DNA of 37,310 nt from Dactylosporangium sp. Lineage in GTDB: Bacteria > Actinomycetota > Actinomycetes > Mycobacteriales > Micromonosporaceae. The notes under the pieces were generated by a model, which was not told the origin of the DNA, ran no database searches, and saw nothing but the letters and a program-made list of their open reading frames with translations. Both the position numbers and the translations under genes were made by a program. Shown here piece after piece: positions 1-7,633 of the stretch. Location of the stretch: NCBI GenBank assembly GCA_013041765.1, contig JABDRL010000110.1, positions 1 to 37,310 of the forward strand. The letters are read 5' to 3'. The first letter of the stretch is position 1; each line of letters opens with the position of its first letter.

Positions 1-19
1 GCCGCCCTCACGGGGCGGC
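1..19 (-). terminator. Stem-loop after the winged-helix gene
   Basis: A 7-bp stem, GCCGCCC (1-7) paired with GGGCGGC (13-19), lies just beyond the stop codon of the minus-strand gene ending at 49. It has no T-tract, which is common for actinobacterial terminator-like hairpins. It may belong to the intergenic hairpin set seen across the window. Confidence 0.45.
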
Positions 20-48
20 CCACCGGCTTCGGGGTGAACGCGGTGCTG

Positions 49-1140
49 CTATGCGGCGCTGGTGGACTGCGGCTCGGTGGCGTCGGCCGCTGGCCCGGTT
101 GCCTCGGCCGTCGGCTGGGTGGCGTCGGTCCGGCTCGCCTCGTCCTGGCCGTCGCTGCTGGGCTCGCTGTTGGTGTCCGCGTCGGGCTGCTCGGTGTCCT
201 GGAGCTTGTAGCGCTCGGGGTTGTCGCCGATCAGCTCGGCTTTGCCGGTGGTGGTGAACTTGCGCATCGCGTTGGTGATGGCGCCGGGGCTGCGGCCGGG
301 CAGGTGGATGGCTAGCCGGCCACCGGTCCAGCCGACGACGCCGCCGAAGGCGGGCAGCGGCTGCTCCCGCATCACCTTCTCGACCATGGCCTCCAACTCG
401 CCGGGGCGTAGCTTCGGCAGCCCATTGGACAGGATGATCGGCTCACCGGGCTCGCCGCGCCGGACCTGCGGCATGGTGCGCCGGCACGTGCCGCAGTAGG
501 CCGGGGTCTTCTGCCAGCAGCACTCGCAGACCTTGGGCATCTGGGCCTGGCAGCCGCGGCACAGCTTCGGCGGTTCCACCTCGGCCTGCTTGTCGCTGCC
601 GCCCTCCTTGTCGCCGCCGTCCTGCTTGGCCTCGCCGTCGGCCGTGGTGTCCCCGTCGGTCGTGACCTTCCCGTTCGGCGTTGCCGTGCTGTCGGGCTGC
701 GCGTCGGCGTCCGAGCCCGCGCTGATCTGACCTTCGCCAGACTCCGGCGTCTCGGTGACAAGCGGCTGCGGCTCGTCAGCCGGGTCCGGCGCATCGCCCA
801 AGCGCGCCGGCTCAGTCGCCTCGTCCGGCGTTGCCGCATCGGTCTCGGCCGTGCCAGAAACGTCGGTGTCCGACTCGGTTGCCTGCTCGGCGTCGGTCGG
901 CTGGCCGGCCTCGTCGGCGGCGAGTGCCGGGGCGGCGAACTGCCAGCGGGTCGGGGCGCCGCCGGCGGGGTCGCCGCCGACGTCGACCTTGACGATCAGG
1001 CCGGCCTTCGCCAGGTCGTTGATGGCCTTGTCGGTGGTCGAGCGGCTGCGGCCGGTGCGCTCGCTCAGCTCGTGCACGTTGCCGGGGCCGGTGTTCAGCG
1101 CGTCGAGCGTGCGCTGGGCACTGGGTGTGAGCTTGTCCAT
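49..1140 (-). CDS. Winged-helix / zinc-ribbon DNA-binding protein
   Basis: Probably a DNA-binding regulator of the mobile element. Residues 1-60 look like a MarR-type winged helix (TGRSRSTTDKAINDLAKAG is the recognition-helix region). An acidic Ala/Asp/Thr/Glu-rich linker covers about 75-185. A Cys cluster follows at about 193-217 (CRGC, CECC, YCGTC), which should bind zinc. A second winged-helix-like segment spans about 230-315, and the tail is disordered. The ATG at 1140 is preferred because AGAGAGGA precedes it; an in-frame start at 1179 lacks this. It is last in a minus-strand series after a sigma-factor gene. The domain calls are by eye and the target DNA is unknown. Confidence 0.75.
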   Translation of the reverse strand: MDKLTPSAQRTLDALNTGPGNVHELSERTGRSRSTTDKAINDLAKAGLIVKVDVGGDPAGGAPTRWQFAAPALAADEAGQPTDAEQATESDTDVSGTAETDAATPDEATEPARLGDAPDPADEPQPLVTETPESGEGQISAGSDADAQPDSTATPNGKVTTDGDTTADGEAKQDGGDKEGGSDKQAEVEPPKLCRGCQAQMPKVCECCWQKTPAYCGTCRRTMPQVRRGEPGEPIILSNGLPKLRPGELEAMVEKVMREQPLPAFGGVVGWTGGRLAIHLPGRSPGAITNAMRKFTTTGKAELIGDNPERYKLQDTEQPDADTNSEPSSDGQDEASRTDATQPTAEATGPAADATEPQSTSAA

Positions 1141-1179
1141 GGTGGATATGTCCTCTCTGGGTTGGTGTGGATGGGGCAA

Positions 1180-1206
1180 AGCCCGACCCGGGCTTGGGGT
1201 CGGGCT
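1180..1206 (-). terminator. Intergenic stem-loop upstream of the winged-helix gene
   Basis: A perfect 10-bp stem, AGCCCGACCC (1180-1189) with GGGTCGGGCT (1197-1206), lies between the sigma-factor stop and the winged-helix start, 39 bp from the latter. It may end transcription of the upstream gene or act as a leader hairpin. Confidence 0.5.
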
Positions 1207-1247
1207 CGTCTGTGGTCGCGCGTGACCGGGCGAGTTGCGGCGTACGC

Positions 1248-1883
1248 CTATGCGGCCGGCGCCCCGGCGACCAGTACTGGAACCTCGGCAGCCGGGAGGA
1301 ACTGCTGGTACAGCCGACGCAGGGCGGCGCGTTCGAGGTGGCGCACGGCGTTGGTGGTCCGGCCCATCACGGCTGCGACGGCGTCGCGGGGGTAGCCGTC
1401 GATGTGCCGCAGTTGGACGGCGCGGCGCTGGTCCGGGGTCAGCCGCGCGAGGGCGTGCATGAACGCCATCCCGGTCACCGCCTCGGACACCGTTGGTACG
1501 GGCGCTCCGAACGGGTCCGGGTTGGGGCCGGTCTGCTGTTCTTCACCCACGGTGTACGCCGCGCGGATGTAGCGGCGGGCCGACCACTGGTGGCGGGTGA
1601 CCGCGCGGGCGGCCAGCCGCAGCATCGAGCCCACCGGGTCCTCGCCGATGAGGGTCGGCTCGGCCAGGGCGAAGCAGTAGGCGTCGTGGACGAGGTCGCC
1701 GACCGCGTCCCGGTCGCGCTCGCGCATGCGGACCGCGACGTAGCGGGTGACCGCGTCCAGCGTCAGTTGGTACAGCTCGGCGAACGCGGCCCGGTCACCG
1801 GCGCGGGCGCGCTCGACCAGACCGGGAGCGTCGAGGGTGGTGCGGCGGCTGGCGAGCGTGGGTTGGTGCGGTGTCGTGACCAT
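1248..1883 (-). CDS. Small RNA polymerase sigma factor, ECF-like
   Basis: A 211-aa sigma-70-family protein. Region 2 is at about residues 20-75 (ARAGDRAAFAELY, then DAVGDLVHDAY). Region 4 is at about 140-195 (LTPDQRRAVQLRHIDGY, then a helix-turn-helix DAVAAVMGRTTNAVRHLERA). The length and the absence of regions 1 and 3 fit a group IV/ECF factor. The ATG at 1883 has AAGGAGGG upstream and is preferred over the longer frame to 1940. It lies in the conjugation cluster, so it may redirect polymerase to element promoters, which is inference. No anti-sigma partner is visible. Confidence 0.8.
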   Translation of the reverse strand: MVTTPHQPTLASRRTTLDAPGLVERARAGDRAAFAELYQLTLDAVTRYVAVRMRERDRDAVGDLVHDAYCFALAEPTLIGEDPVGSMLRLAARAVTRHQWSARRYIRAAYTVGEEQQTGPNPDPFGAPVPTVSEAVTGMAFMHALARLTPDQRRAVQLRHIDGYPRDAVAAVMGRTTNAVRHLERAALRRLYQQFLPAAEVPVLVAGAPAA

Positions 1884-2020
1884 GGCGGGGATTCCCTCCT
1901 TCACATCGGCGTGGGAACCCAGGCATGGCCCTGCGGCCACGCCCGGGGATGCGCCGTGCGTGGCGCGAGTCGGCTGGGCGATGGCCGGGGTTCAGCAACA
2001 GGTGGGCAGCGGGGTGCTCG

Positions 2021-2761
2021 TCACGCGGTGAGTGCGGCCTGCTCGGCGGCCGACAACTGGGCCGGGATGCGGCTCTGGCCCTGGTCGGAGTCGCGCAGCG
2101 CCCACCAGCGCAGCAGGGCGCGGCAGGCGGTGGCTTCGGTGTCGGCCGTCGGCAGCGGGTACACCAGGTGCGGGCAGGTGGTGCGGTGCTCGGGGTGGGT
2201 GTAGGCGGTGGCCTGCCAGCCGGCGTCGCCGAGCCGGATGTCCCCGACGAGCGCGCCGTAGCTGCGCAGCCCGTGCACCTCCGCGGCCACCTGGTCCGGG
2301 ACCACCAGCCACGCCCCGGTGTCCTCGGCCGACAGCGCGACCATGCCCTTGCTCGGGTCGTACGGTTGCACCCAGAGCTGCCGGACCCGGGGGTCGCGGT
2401 ACGGCGGCCGGTGGCGGCGCCAGACCGCGTACAGGCTCAGCAGCGCCTCGCGTTGGGTGTCGAAGCGTTCGAGCTGCTGCAGGATGCGGAACGCGTCGAT
2501 GTCCAGGGAGTGCGGGTAGACGGTGGTCAGGTCGGTGATGGTCGCCGCGTGCCGGGTACAGGTCTGCCCGACGTGGGTCAGCAGCCGGGTCAGCAGTCTG
2601 GCGGTGGTGAGGAAGTCCTGATCCTTGCGGACCAGCTCGATGGCCAGGTGGGCGATCGGGTCGCCGGCGTCGGCGGTGGCGGTGTCGAAGCGCCACAGGT
2701 GGTCGGTCAGGGCGTCGTTGGTGGCGACCGCAATGGCGGTCACCGTCGGGTCGTAGGGCAC
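2021..2761 (-). CDS. Conserved mobile-element protein, unknown function
   Basis: A 246-aa protein that I do not recognise. It looks soluble and mostly helical, with no signal peptide or membrane segment. Visible landmarks are a helical stretch RLLTRLLTHVGQTCTRHAA, a central LYAVWRRHRPPYRDPRVRQLW and a C-terminal Ala/Gln-rich helix. The GTG at 2761 is chosen because GAGGAG lies nine bases upstream; the in-frame ATG at 2854 gives a Pro/Arg-rich extension that looks non-coding. It sits between a sigma factor and another unknown gene, all on the minus strand downstream of the transfer genes. A cytoplasmic accessory role in transfer or maintenance is a guess from context. Confidence 0.7.
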   Translation of the reverse strand: MPYDPTVTAIAVATNDALTDHLWRFDTATADAGDPIAHLAIELVRKDQDFLTTARLLTRLLTHVGQTCTRHAATITDLTTVYPHSLDIDAFRILQQLERFDTQREALLSLYAVWRRHRPPYRDPRVRQLWVQPYDPSKGMVALSAEDTGAWLVVPDQVAAEVHGLRSYGALVGDIRLGDAGWQATAYTHPEHRTTCPHLVYPLPTADTEATACRALLRWWALRDSDQGQSRIPAQLSAAEQAALTA

Positions 2762-2895
2762 GGCGGGGTTCTCCTCACGGCGTTCGGGCCGCCGCATCGG
2801 GCGGCCGGGAATGGGGCCGCCCGGCGTGGGCCGGGGCGCGTATCGCCGCTCCATCCGCCCGGCTGGTCAAGGCGGGGGTGGAGGGCTCGAACGGC

Positions 2896-2927
2896 GAACA
2901 GCCGGTCGCGAAGGCGACCGGCTGTTC
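2896..2927 (-). terminator. Strong 14-bp stem-loop between two minus-strand genes
   Basis: GAACAGCCGGTCGC (2896-2909) pairs perfectly with 2914-2927 around a 4-nt loop. It lies just downstream of the stop at 2950 and upstream of the GTG at 2761. It looks like a terminator or attenuator without a T-tract. Confidence 0.65.
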
Positions 2928-2949
2928 TCAAGGAGGAATCGATGGGTGG

Positions 2950-3666
2950 TTAGGGCTGTGCTCCCACCGTGACGGCGAGGAGTTGGTGGCTGCGGCGCAG
3001 CTTGTTCAGGTACGCGCCGGCCTCGGCCAGGAAGCGCAGCTTGTCGGCCAGGGAACCCGAGGCGGGTTCCAGGAGCCGACCGTCGTCGGTGACGACCGCG
3101 TCGCCGGTGATGGCCTGCTGCCAGTGCACGACCGTGTAGGTCGCCTCCCCCGCCTGGTAGGCGTCCAGCTCGTACGGGTCGAGGTCGACCCGCGCGGACG
3201 GGTGGGAGTTGTACGACAACATCGCCAGCACGCGGGGCTGTTCCTCGAACCGGCGGCGGGCCTCCTCCAAGGTGACCTTGGTCGGGTTGGCCGTGTGCTG
3301 GGCGAGGTAGTCACCCCAGGGCTTGGCGGCCGGAGTGGTACGAACCACCTGAGCCCAGGTGCGCCACCGGTACACGGCGGCGGCGTTGGCTGCGGTGACC
3401 GCGGCGGTCAGATCGAGGCGGCTCTTGCGACCACCGGCGGCGAAGACGACCGCGCCAAAGCGGCGGGTTGCCTGCACCAGATGGCGAGCCGACCAGCGGC
3501 TGAACCAGCCGATGATCCGGCGACGGCGCACCGGGAACATAGTGCGCGGGGTACCGGCCGGCAGGTGGTGCCAGTCGAGGATCTCCGAGGCGGAGAACCA
3601 ATCGATCGGCGTGTCGGCGGGCATGCAGACGATGACGGTACGGGCGGAGGTGGTGTTGGTGGACAC
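2950..3666 (-). CDS. Conserved mobile-element protein, unknown function
   Basis: A 238-aa protein not recognised. It is basic in the middle (VRRRRIIGWFSRWSARHLVQ), with a helical Ala-rich section and an acidic C-terminal half that includes DLDPYELDAYQAGEATYTVV. No clear transmembrane segment or signal peptide is present. The GTG at 3666 has GAAGGGAG eight to nine bases upstream; the longer frame to 3984 crosses an intergenic region full of inverted repeats, so it is rejected. It follows the replication-relaxation gene after about 330 bp of structured non-coding DNA. A DNA-binding or processing role is possible from its basic middle but is not shown. Confidence 0.7.
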   Translation of the reverse strand: MSTNTTSARTVIVCMPADTPIDWFSASEILDWHHLPAGTPRTMFPVRRRRIIGWFSRWSARHLVQATRRFGAVVFAAGGRKSRLDLTAAVTAANAAAVYRWRTWAQVVRTTPAAKPWGDYLAQHTANPTKVTLEEARRRFEEQPRVLAMLSYNSHPSARVDLDPYELDAYQAGEATYTVVHWQQAITGDAVVTDDGRLLEPASGSLADKLRFLAEAGAYLNKLRRSHQLLAVTVGAQP

Positions 3667-3996
3667 GGCAGGGTGCTCCCTTCGCAGAACGCGGACAGCG
3701 GGGATCGACACCAGTGCCGTCGCCAAGATGGGACCGCTATGGACAACGCCAAGGGGCGAACACCAACCGACCCGAGAAGGGTGGGCTGAAACGGTGTTCG
3801 CGCGGGGACGCGAGCGGGATAGAGGTGGCGACGAACGGTGCAGGGATAAACAGATGTGCTGGGCACCGTAGCTTCGCCACCTGACAGGCCCAGCCCCGCC
3901 GGAGATGCCCGGCGGGGCTGTGACCTGCACTGTTAGAACTCGGCCCGCCAGCTGACAGTTCCTGTCAGCTCCGGGTGCGGCCACGCCCGAGGGCCC
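3667..3996. other. Structured intergenic region, candidate origin or control site
   Basis: This 330-bp non-coding stretch holds three nested structures. A long imperfect inverted repeat has GTGGCGA...ACGGTGC at 3825-3841 and its complement at 3863-3880. A 12-bp stem-loop has CAGCCCCGCCGG at 3891-3902 paired with 3909-3920. A perfect 9-bp inverted repeat with a 3-nt spacer has AGCTGACAG at 3950-3958 and its complement at 3962-3970. CTGACAG/CTGTCAG heptamers start at 3881, 3952 and 3962. Its position beside a replication-relaxation gene and a T4SS operon makes oriT, a replication origin or an operator plausible; nothing here distinguishes them. Confidence 0.5.
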
Positions 3997-4875
3997 TCAG
4001 GCCGCGAGGTCGGCCTGGTTGGACAGGTCGAGCTGACCGCCGACCCAGTTGGGATTCGCCGCGGTGTTGCGGCCGTGGTCGCTGGGCAACTCCGGCAGCG
4101 ACACCCGCTGCCACCCGTCGACCGGCAGCCACACCGCCCCGGCGGGATCGGTCTCGTGGGTGGCGGTGGCCACCGGCACCTCCGGCAGCCGCTGCCGCAG
4201 CGCCTGTTGCAGGTGCGACTCCCGCTCGGCATTGGGCAGCCAGAACAGGACGGGATAGGCCGGGCCGCCGGAGGCGGCCAGCCGCTCGTACGCCTCCAGC
4301 TTGCCAATGACGCGGGTCAATGGCTCACTGCCCAGATCGGTCTCCAGGAACCAGCCGACCGTGCGCCCGGCTGCGGTCCACAGCCCGTGCCCGTCCGGGC
4401 GGATGCGCATGAACTTCCCGGTGGTGGTGCGCTCGGACCACCACCGGTCCAACCGGACCCGGGCATCGATGCGGGCGGTGCACGCCAGCCGCACGAAGAA
4501 CTCGTTGGTGGCGAGCAGGTGCGGCAGGCGCGAGCGCGCGGTCAGGCGGATGACCTGGTCGCGGTGGGCGCGCTCGGTAGGTGCCGGGCGGCCGGCGGCG
4601 CCGGCCATGAACCGGGCACCGTGCAGGCCCAGGACCCAGTGCCACGGCTCGGAGCCGCCGTAGAGGCGGGCGAACCGGAACCGGCCCAGCAGCCCGATCT
4701 CGTACAGCTCGCGCAGCCGGATCTGACAGGTCCGGATCGCGGTGTAGTGCAGCCGGTGTACCTGTCCGGTGGTCAGGACCTGGTGCTCGTCCAGCAGGGC
4801 GAGCAGGTTGCGGTCGCGCGGGGTCATGCGGTGGTAGAGGGCCAGCGGATACGCGGCCGATGCGGATGTGGGCAT
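3997..4875 (-). CDS. Replication-relaxation family protein
   Basis: A 292-aa protein resembling the Replic_Relax family of actinobacterial and firmicute plasmids. The N-terminal winged-helix-like section (MTPRDRNLLALLDEHQVLTT, then QVHRLHYTAIRTCQIRLREL) is typical. The centre carries the nuclease-like landmarks usual for these proteins (RPDGHGLW, then WFLETDLGSEPLTRVIGKLEAYERL). The family is thought to act in plasmid replication or relaxation at conjugation; the biochemistry is poorly defined. The ATG at 4875 has a GGGGGTGA stretch upstream; M17 is an alternative start. It follows the VirD4-like gene on the same strand after 247 bp that include hairpins and one CTGACAG. Confidence 0.8.
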   Translation of the reverse strand: MPTSASAAYPLALYHRMTPRDRNLLALLDEHQVLTTGQVHRLHYTAIRTCQIRLRELYEIGLLGRFRFARLYGGSEPWHWVLGLHGARFMAGAAGRPAPTERAHRDQVIRLTARSRLPHLLATNEFFVRLACTARIDARVRLDRWWSERTTTGKFMRIRPDGHGLWTAAGRTVGWFLETDLGSEPLTRVIGKLEAYERLAASGGPAYPVLFWLPNAERESHLQQALRQRLPEVPVATATHETDPAGAVWLPVDGWQRVSLPELPSDHGRNTAANPNWVGGQLDLSNQADLAA

Positions 4876-4993
4876 AGGCAGTCACCCCCATGGGGTAGAG
4901 AGGTACTCCCGGTACGGGAGTCTGGACGGGTGGATCATGCGGACCGGTTCACCGGTTCGCTGGTGGGCGGCCTGACAGCCGCCAAGTCCCTGT

Positions 4994-5032
4994 CTCGTGT
5001 CGGGGCTCGTTTCCCGAGCGCCCCAACACGAG
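4994..5032 (-). terminator. Imperfect stem-loop after the VirD4-like gene
   Basis: CTCGTGT plus GGGGC (4994-5006) pairs with GCCCC plus ACACGAG (5020-5032), interrupted by one mismatch, with a further short TCG/CGA pairing inside. It lies downstream of the stop at 5123. A second small stem (4905-4921, ACTCCCG) and a CTGACAG at 4972, flanked by GGCGGC/GCCGCC, are in the same 247-bp gap. Confidence 0.45.
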
Positions 5033-5122
5033 CGACCAGCCGAGAACCCGTGCGAGCATCCAGACGAGGACGTCAGCCGGGATGCTGAACGCCCTCGACA
5101 GGCAACAAGCGGGTTGGGGTGG

Positions 5123-7633
5123 TCAACTCTTCGGTGTGGTCCGCCGGTGCAGCGCCTTGCGGGCTACCTGCTGCATCGGCGTGTCCTCCTCGGTCGGCCG
5201 GGCGTGCGCCGCGGCGACCCGTTGCCGGATCGCGGTGGCCTCACCCACCGCCTCCACCGGCGGGTTGGTGGTGAACGTGAACGCCGGCATCTCCCGGTTG
5301 GCCACCAGCAGCCGCGCCGAGGCGGTGAACACGTCCAGATGCGCCAGGTCGTGGTCGTCCAGCTCCGGCTTGGTGTGCTTGGAAAGCTCACGGGCGTCGT
5401 TCGGGTCGACGTTGAAGAAGATCTTCGACCGGGCGTTGGCGGAGATCGCGTCGGCGGTCTCCTTCGGCAACTGGGCCAGGTTCTGATGCGCCAGCACCAG
5501 GCCGAGGTGGAAGCCCCGGGCCTCGGCCAGCATGTCGTCCACCGAACCCGGAAGATTCAGAAAATTGTGACATTCATCTATATATAGGGTGGCGTCTCTG
5601 CGCTGATCCTCCGGTTGCGCGGCGCGGGCGATGGCGGCCTGCCAGGTCCGCGCCACGATCAGCGAGCCAAGGATGCGGGCGGTCTCCTCGCCCAGGACCC
5701 CTTTGGGCAGCCGGCACAGCAGCAGCCCACCGTTGAGAATCTTGGACATCTGGAACGAGGTGTGCGCGGTACCGATGACGTTCTTGACGAAATCCCTGAG
5801 CAGAAACGCCCGCAACCTGGCCAGGACCGGACCGATGACCTGGGCACGCATGCCCTCGTTCATCGAGTCGTACCAGGCCCAGAACCCCCCGAGTCCTTCC
5901 GGGTCGGTCAGATCGTGGGTGAACCTGCCCCGGAACGTGCGGTCGTTGAGCAGAGGCGGCACCAGGGACAGGGTCGGCTGGGCATGGCGCATCAACGTCA
6001 GGCACGACACGCGCAGGGTGTCGTCGATCCGCGGCCCCCAGTGCCGCTGGAAGATCTTCGAGAACACGCCGACGAGGTTGTCCACCGCCAGGTGCGCGTC
6101 CCCGCCATCGTCGAGCGGGTTGAAGCAGGCCGGGTTGGTCTGCTCCGGATCGATGATCGCGATCCGGTCGGCGTAATCGGCCGGCAGCCGGTTGAGGATG
6201 TCCAGGACGAGGTCGCCGCGTGGGTCGATGACCACCGCACCCCGGCGGGCGTGCACGTCGGACAGGATCATGTTGAGCAGCAGGGTGGACTTGCCGACCC
6301 CGGTCTTACCGATCAGGTGCACGTGCTGGCGGGCGTCGACCACGTTCAAGCCCACCGAGTGCCCGCCGATCTGGGATCGGCCCAACACCTTCACCCCACG
6401 TCCGCCCGACGGGGTGGCCGCCGGTGCCGGCATGGCCTTGGCCCTGGCCCGGTCCAGGCCGGGTACGGCGAGGTCCTGGGGCAGGGCGGCGAGGACCGCC
6501 AACTCTTCGACGGTGGCCAGGAAGCCGCGCAGCAGCCGCCGCGAGGCAAGCACCGCCACGGGGTTGGCCATCTTCATCCGCCGCAGCCGGTTGGGTCGGG
6601 TGTAGGTAGCCGCCGCCGAGGCGACGGTGTGCCCGAGCCCGGACAGCCGCGCCCGCATCTGGGTACGCCGCTCGTCCTCGCGCTGCCGATCCTGCTTGCT
6701 GCGCCGCTCACCCCCCGCACCCTTGCCGGTGGGCTCCGGCTCCGCGTCGATGGCCACCGCATACCGGATGGCGATCTCGAAGTGCGGTACCCGCACGGCC
6801 TTGTCCACCACCGCGTGCTGGCGAGCGTCGGTCACCGGGTCGCGCATCTCCATTCGGGAGGCGTAGGTGCGCGGCGAGGTGGGCCGGCGGGTGGGGCCGG
6901 GAAGGAAGGCGTCGAGCAGCCACAGGATCGGCTCGATCGCCAGCCGGGCCACGGTGTTGACCGCTTTGGCGGCCGGGTCCGTGCCGGGAGTCCCGGCGGG
7001 CTTCGCAGCGGCCCGGCGGGCGCGGCGTACTCGCCTCGGGGTGGCGGGGCGGGCCAGGATCTGCACGCAGGCGTGTTCCCGGTGCCGTACGCCGGCCCCG
7101 GCGGACAGCAGTGCCCGCAGCGGGTCGGCCTCGTGCTCGGTGCGCAGCGGCAGCGCATCGGTTTCCTGCGGCCACAACGCCCCACCGGCCTGCTCGGCGA
7201 CCTGGTCCGGGATCGGTGGTCCGGCGGTCTCGTCGGTGGTGACCGTGCAGGCGGGCCACGCCGCCCGCACGGCGCTTTCCACGGCTCCGGGCGGCACGAT
7301 GCCGGGCACCCAGATCCGGATCGTCAGGGTCCGGCCGCTCCAGGTGTACTCCCACGCCACGTGCGGGATGCCGAAGATCCGCCGTCGCCATACTGACGGG
7401 GTGAGGACCCCGGTCATCGTGGTCCACAGCGCGGCGGCCGATTCGGGCGTGACCTCCGGCGGTGCGGCGATGCTCACCCACCGGGCACCGGCGACGAGGC
7501 GGCGGTGCCGCCAGACCAATACCTGGTCGCGGCCAATGACATAGGTGACCAGGCCCAGTGCGGCGACGACGGCCAGCCACGGCCGCGCGAGCACCCAGTC
7601 CACCTGCGCCTGCCACGTCGGGCCGGTCATCAC
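5123..7633 (-). CDS. VirD4/TraG-like conjugative coupling ATPase
   Basis: An 836-aa membrane-anchored ATPase that should bring DNA to the type IV secretion channel. A hydrophobic segment near residues 17-35 (PWLAVVAALGLVTYVIG) anchors it. Walker A, LIGKTGVGKSTLLLNM, lies at about 442-456. Walker B, ATLYIDECHNFL, lies at about 677-690, followed by a long ATPase C-terminal half with AHQNLAQLPKE. Starts are GTG 7633 or ATG 7630; both overlap the VirB4 stop, so the genes are translationally coupled. Codons over Walker B are strikingly A/T-ending, unlike the rest of the gene (see findings). No relaxase is visible beside it. The family assignment is secure; the substrate is inferred. Confidence 0.9.
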   Translation of the reverse strand: MMTGPTWQAQVDWVLARPWLAVVAALGLVTYVIGRDQVLVWRHRRLVAGARWVSIAAPPEVTPESAAALWTTMTGVLTPSVWRRRIFGIPHVAWEYTWSGRTLTIRIWVPGIVPPGAVESAVRAAWPACTVTTDETAGPPIPDQVAEQAGGALWPQETDALPLRTEHEADPLRALLSAGAGVRHREHACVQILARPATPRRVRRARRAAAKPAGTPGTDPAAKAVNTVARLAIEPILWLLDAFLPGPTRRPTSPRTYASRMEMRDPVTDARQHAVVDKAVRVPHFEIAIRYAVAIDAEPEPTGKGAGGERRSKQDRQREDERRTQMRARLSGLGHTVASAAATYTRPNRLRRMKMANPVAVLASRRLLRGFLATVEELAVLAALPQDLAVPGLDRARAKAMPAPAATPSGGRGVKVLGRSQIGGHSVGLNVVDARQHVHLIGKTGVGKSTLLLNMILSDVHARRGAVVIDPRGDLVLDILNRLPADYADRIAIIDPEQTNPACFNPLDDGGDAHLAVDNLVGVFSKIFQRHWGPRIDDTLRVSCLTLMRHAQPTLSLVPPLLNDRTFRGRFTHDLTDPEGLGGFWAWYDSMNEGMRAQVIGPVLARLRAFLLRDFVKNVIGTAHTSFQMSKILNGGLLLCRLPKGVLGEETARILGSLIVARTWQAAIARAAQPEDQRRDATLYIDECHNFLNLPGSVDDMLAEARGFHLGLVLAHQNLAQLPKETADAISANARSKIFFNVDPNDARELSKHTKPELDDHDLAHLDVFTASARLLVANREMPAFTFTTNPPVEAVGEATAIRQRVAAAHARPTEEDTPMQQVARKALHRRTTPKS

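Noticed and set aside
2932-2952. AAGGAGG followed by ATG GGT GGT TAG on the plus strand
   Set aside because: Only three codons and located over the 3' end of a minus-strand gene and its terminator; taken as chance.
1167-2953. Overlapping long plus-strand frames opposite the sigma factor and unknown gene
   Set aside because: Composition typical of antisense frames in high-GC DNA; the minus-strand genes have ribosome-binding sites and recognisable sigma regions.
5615-7396. Long plus-strand open frame opposite the VirD4 gene
   Set aside because: Shadow of GC-rich codons; low-complexity Gly/Arg/Pro/His text with no domain, and the minus frame has clear Walker motifs.
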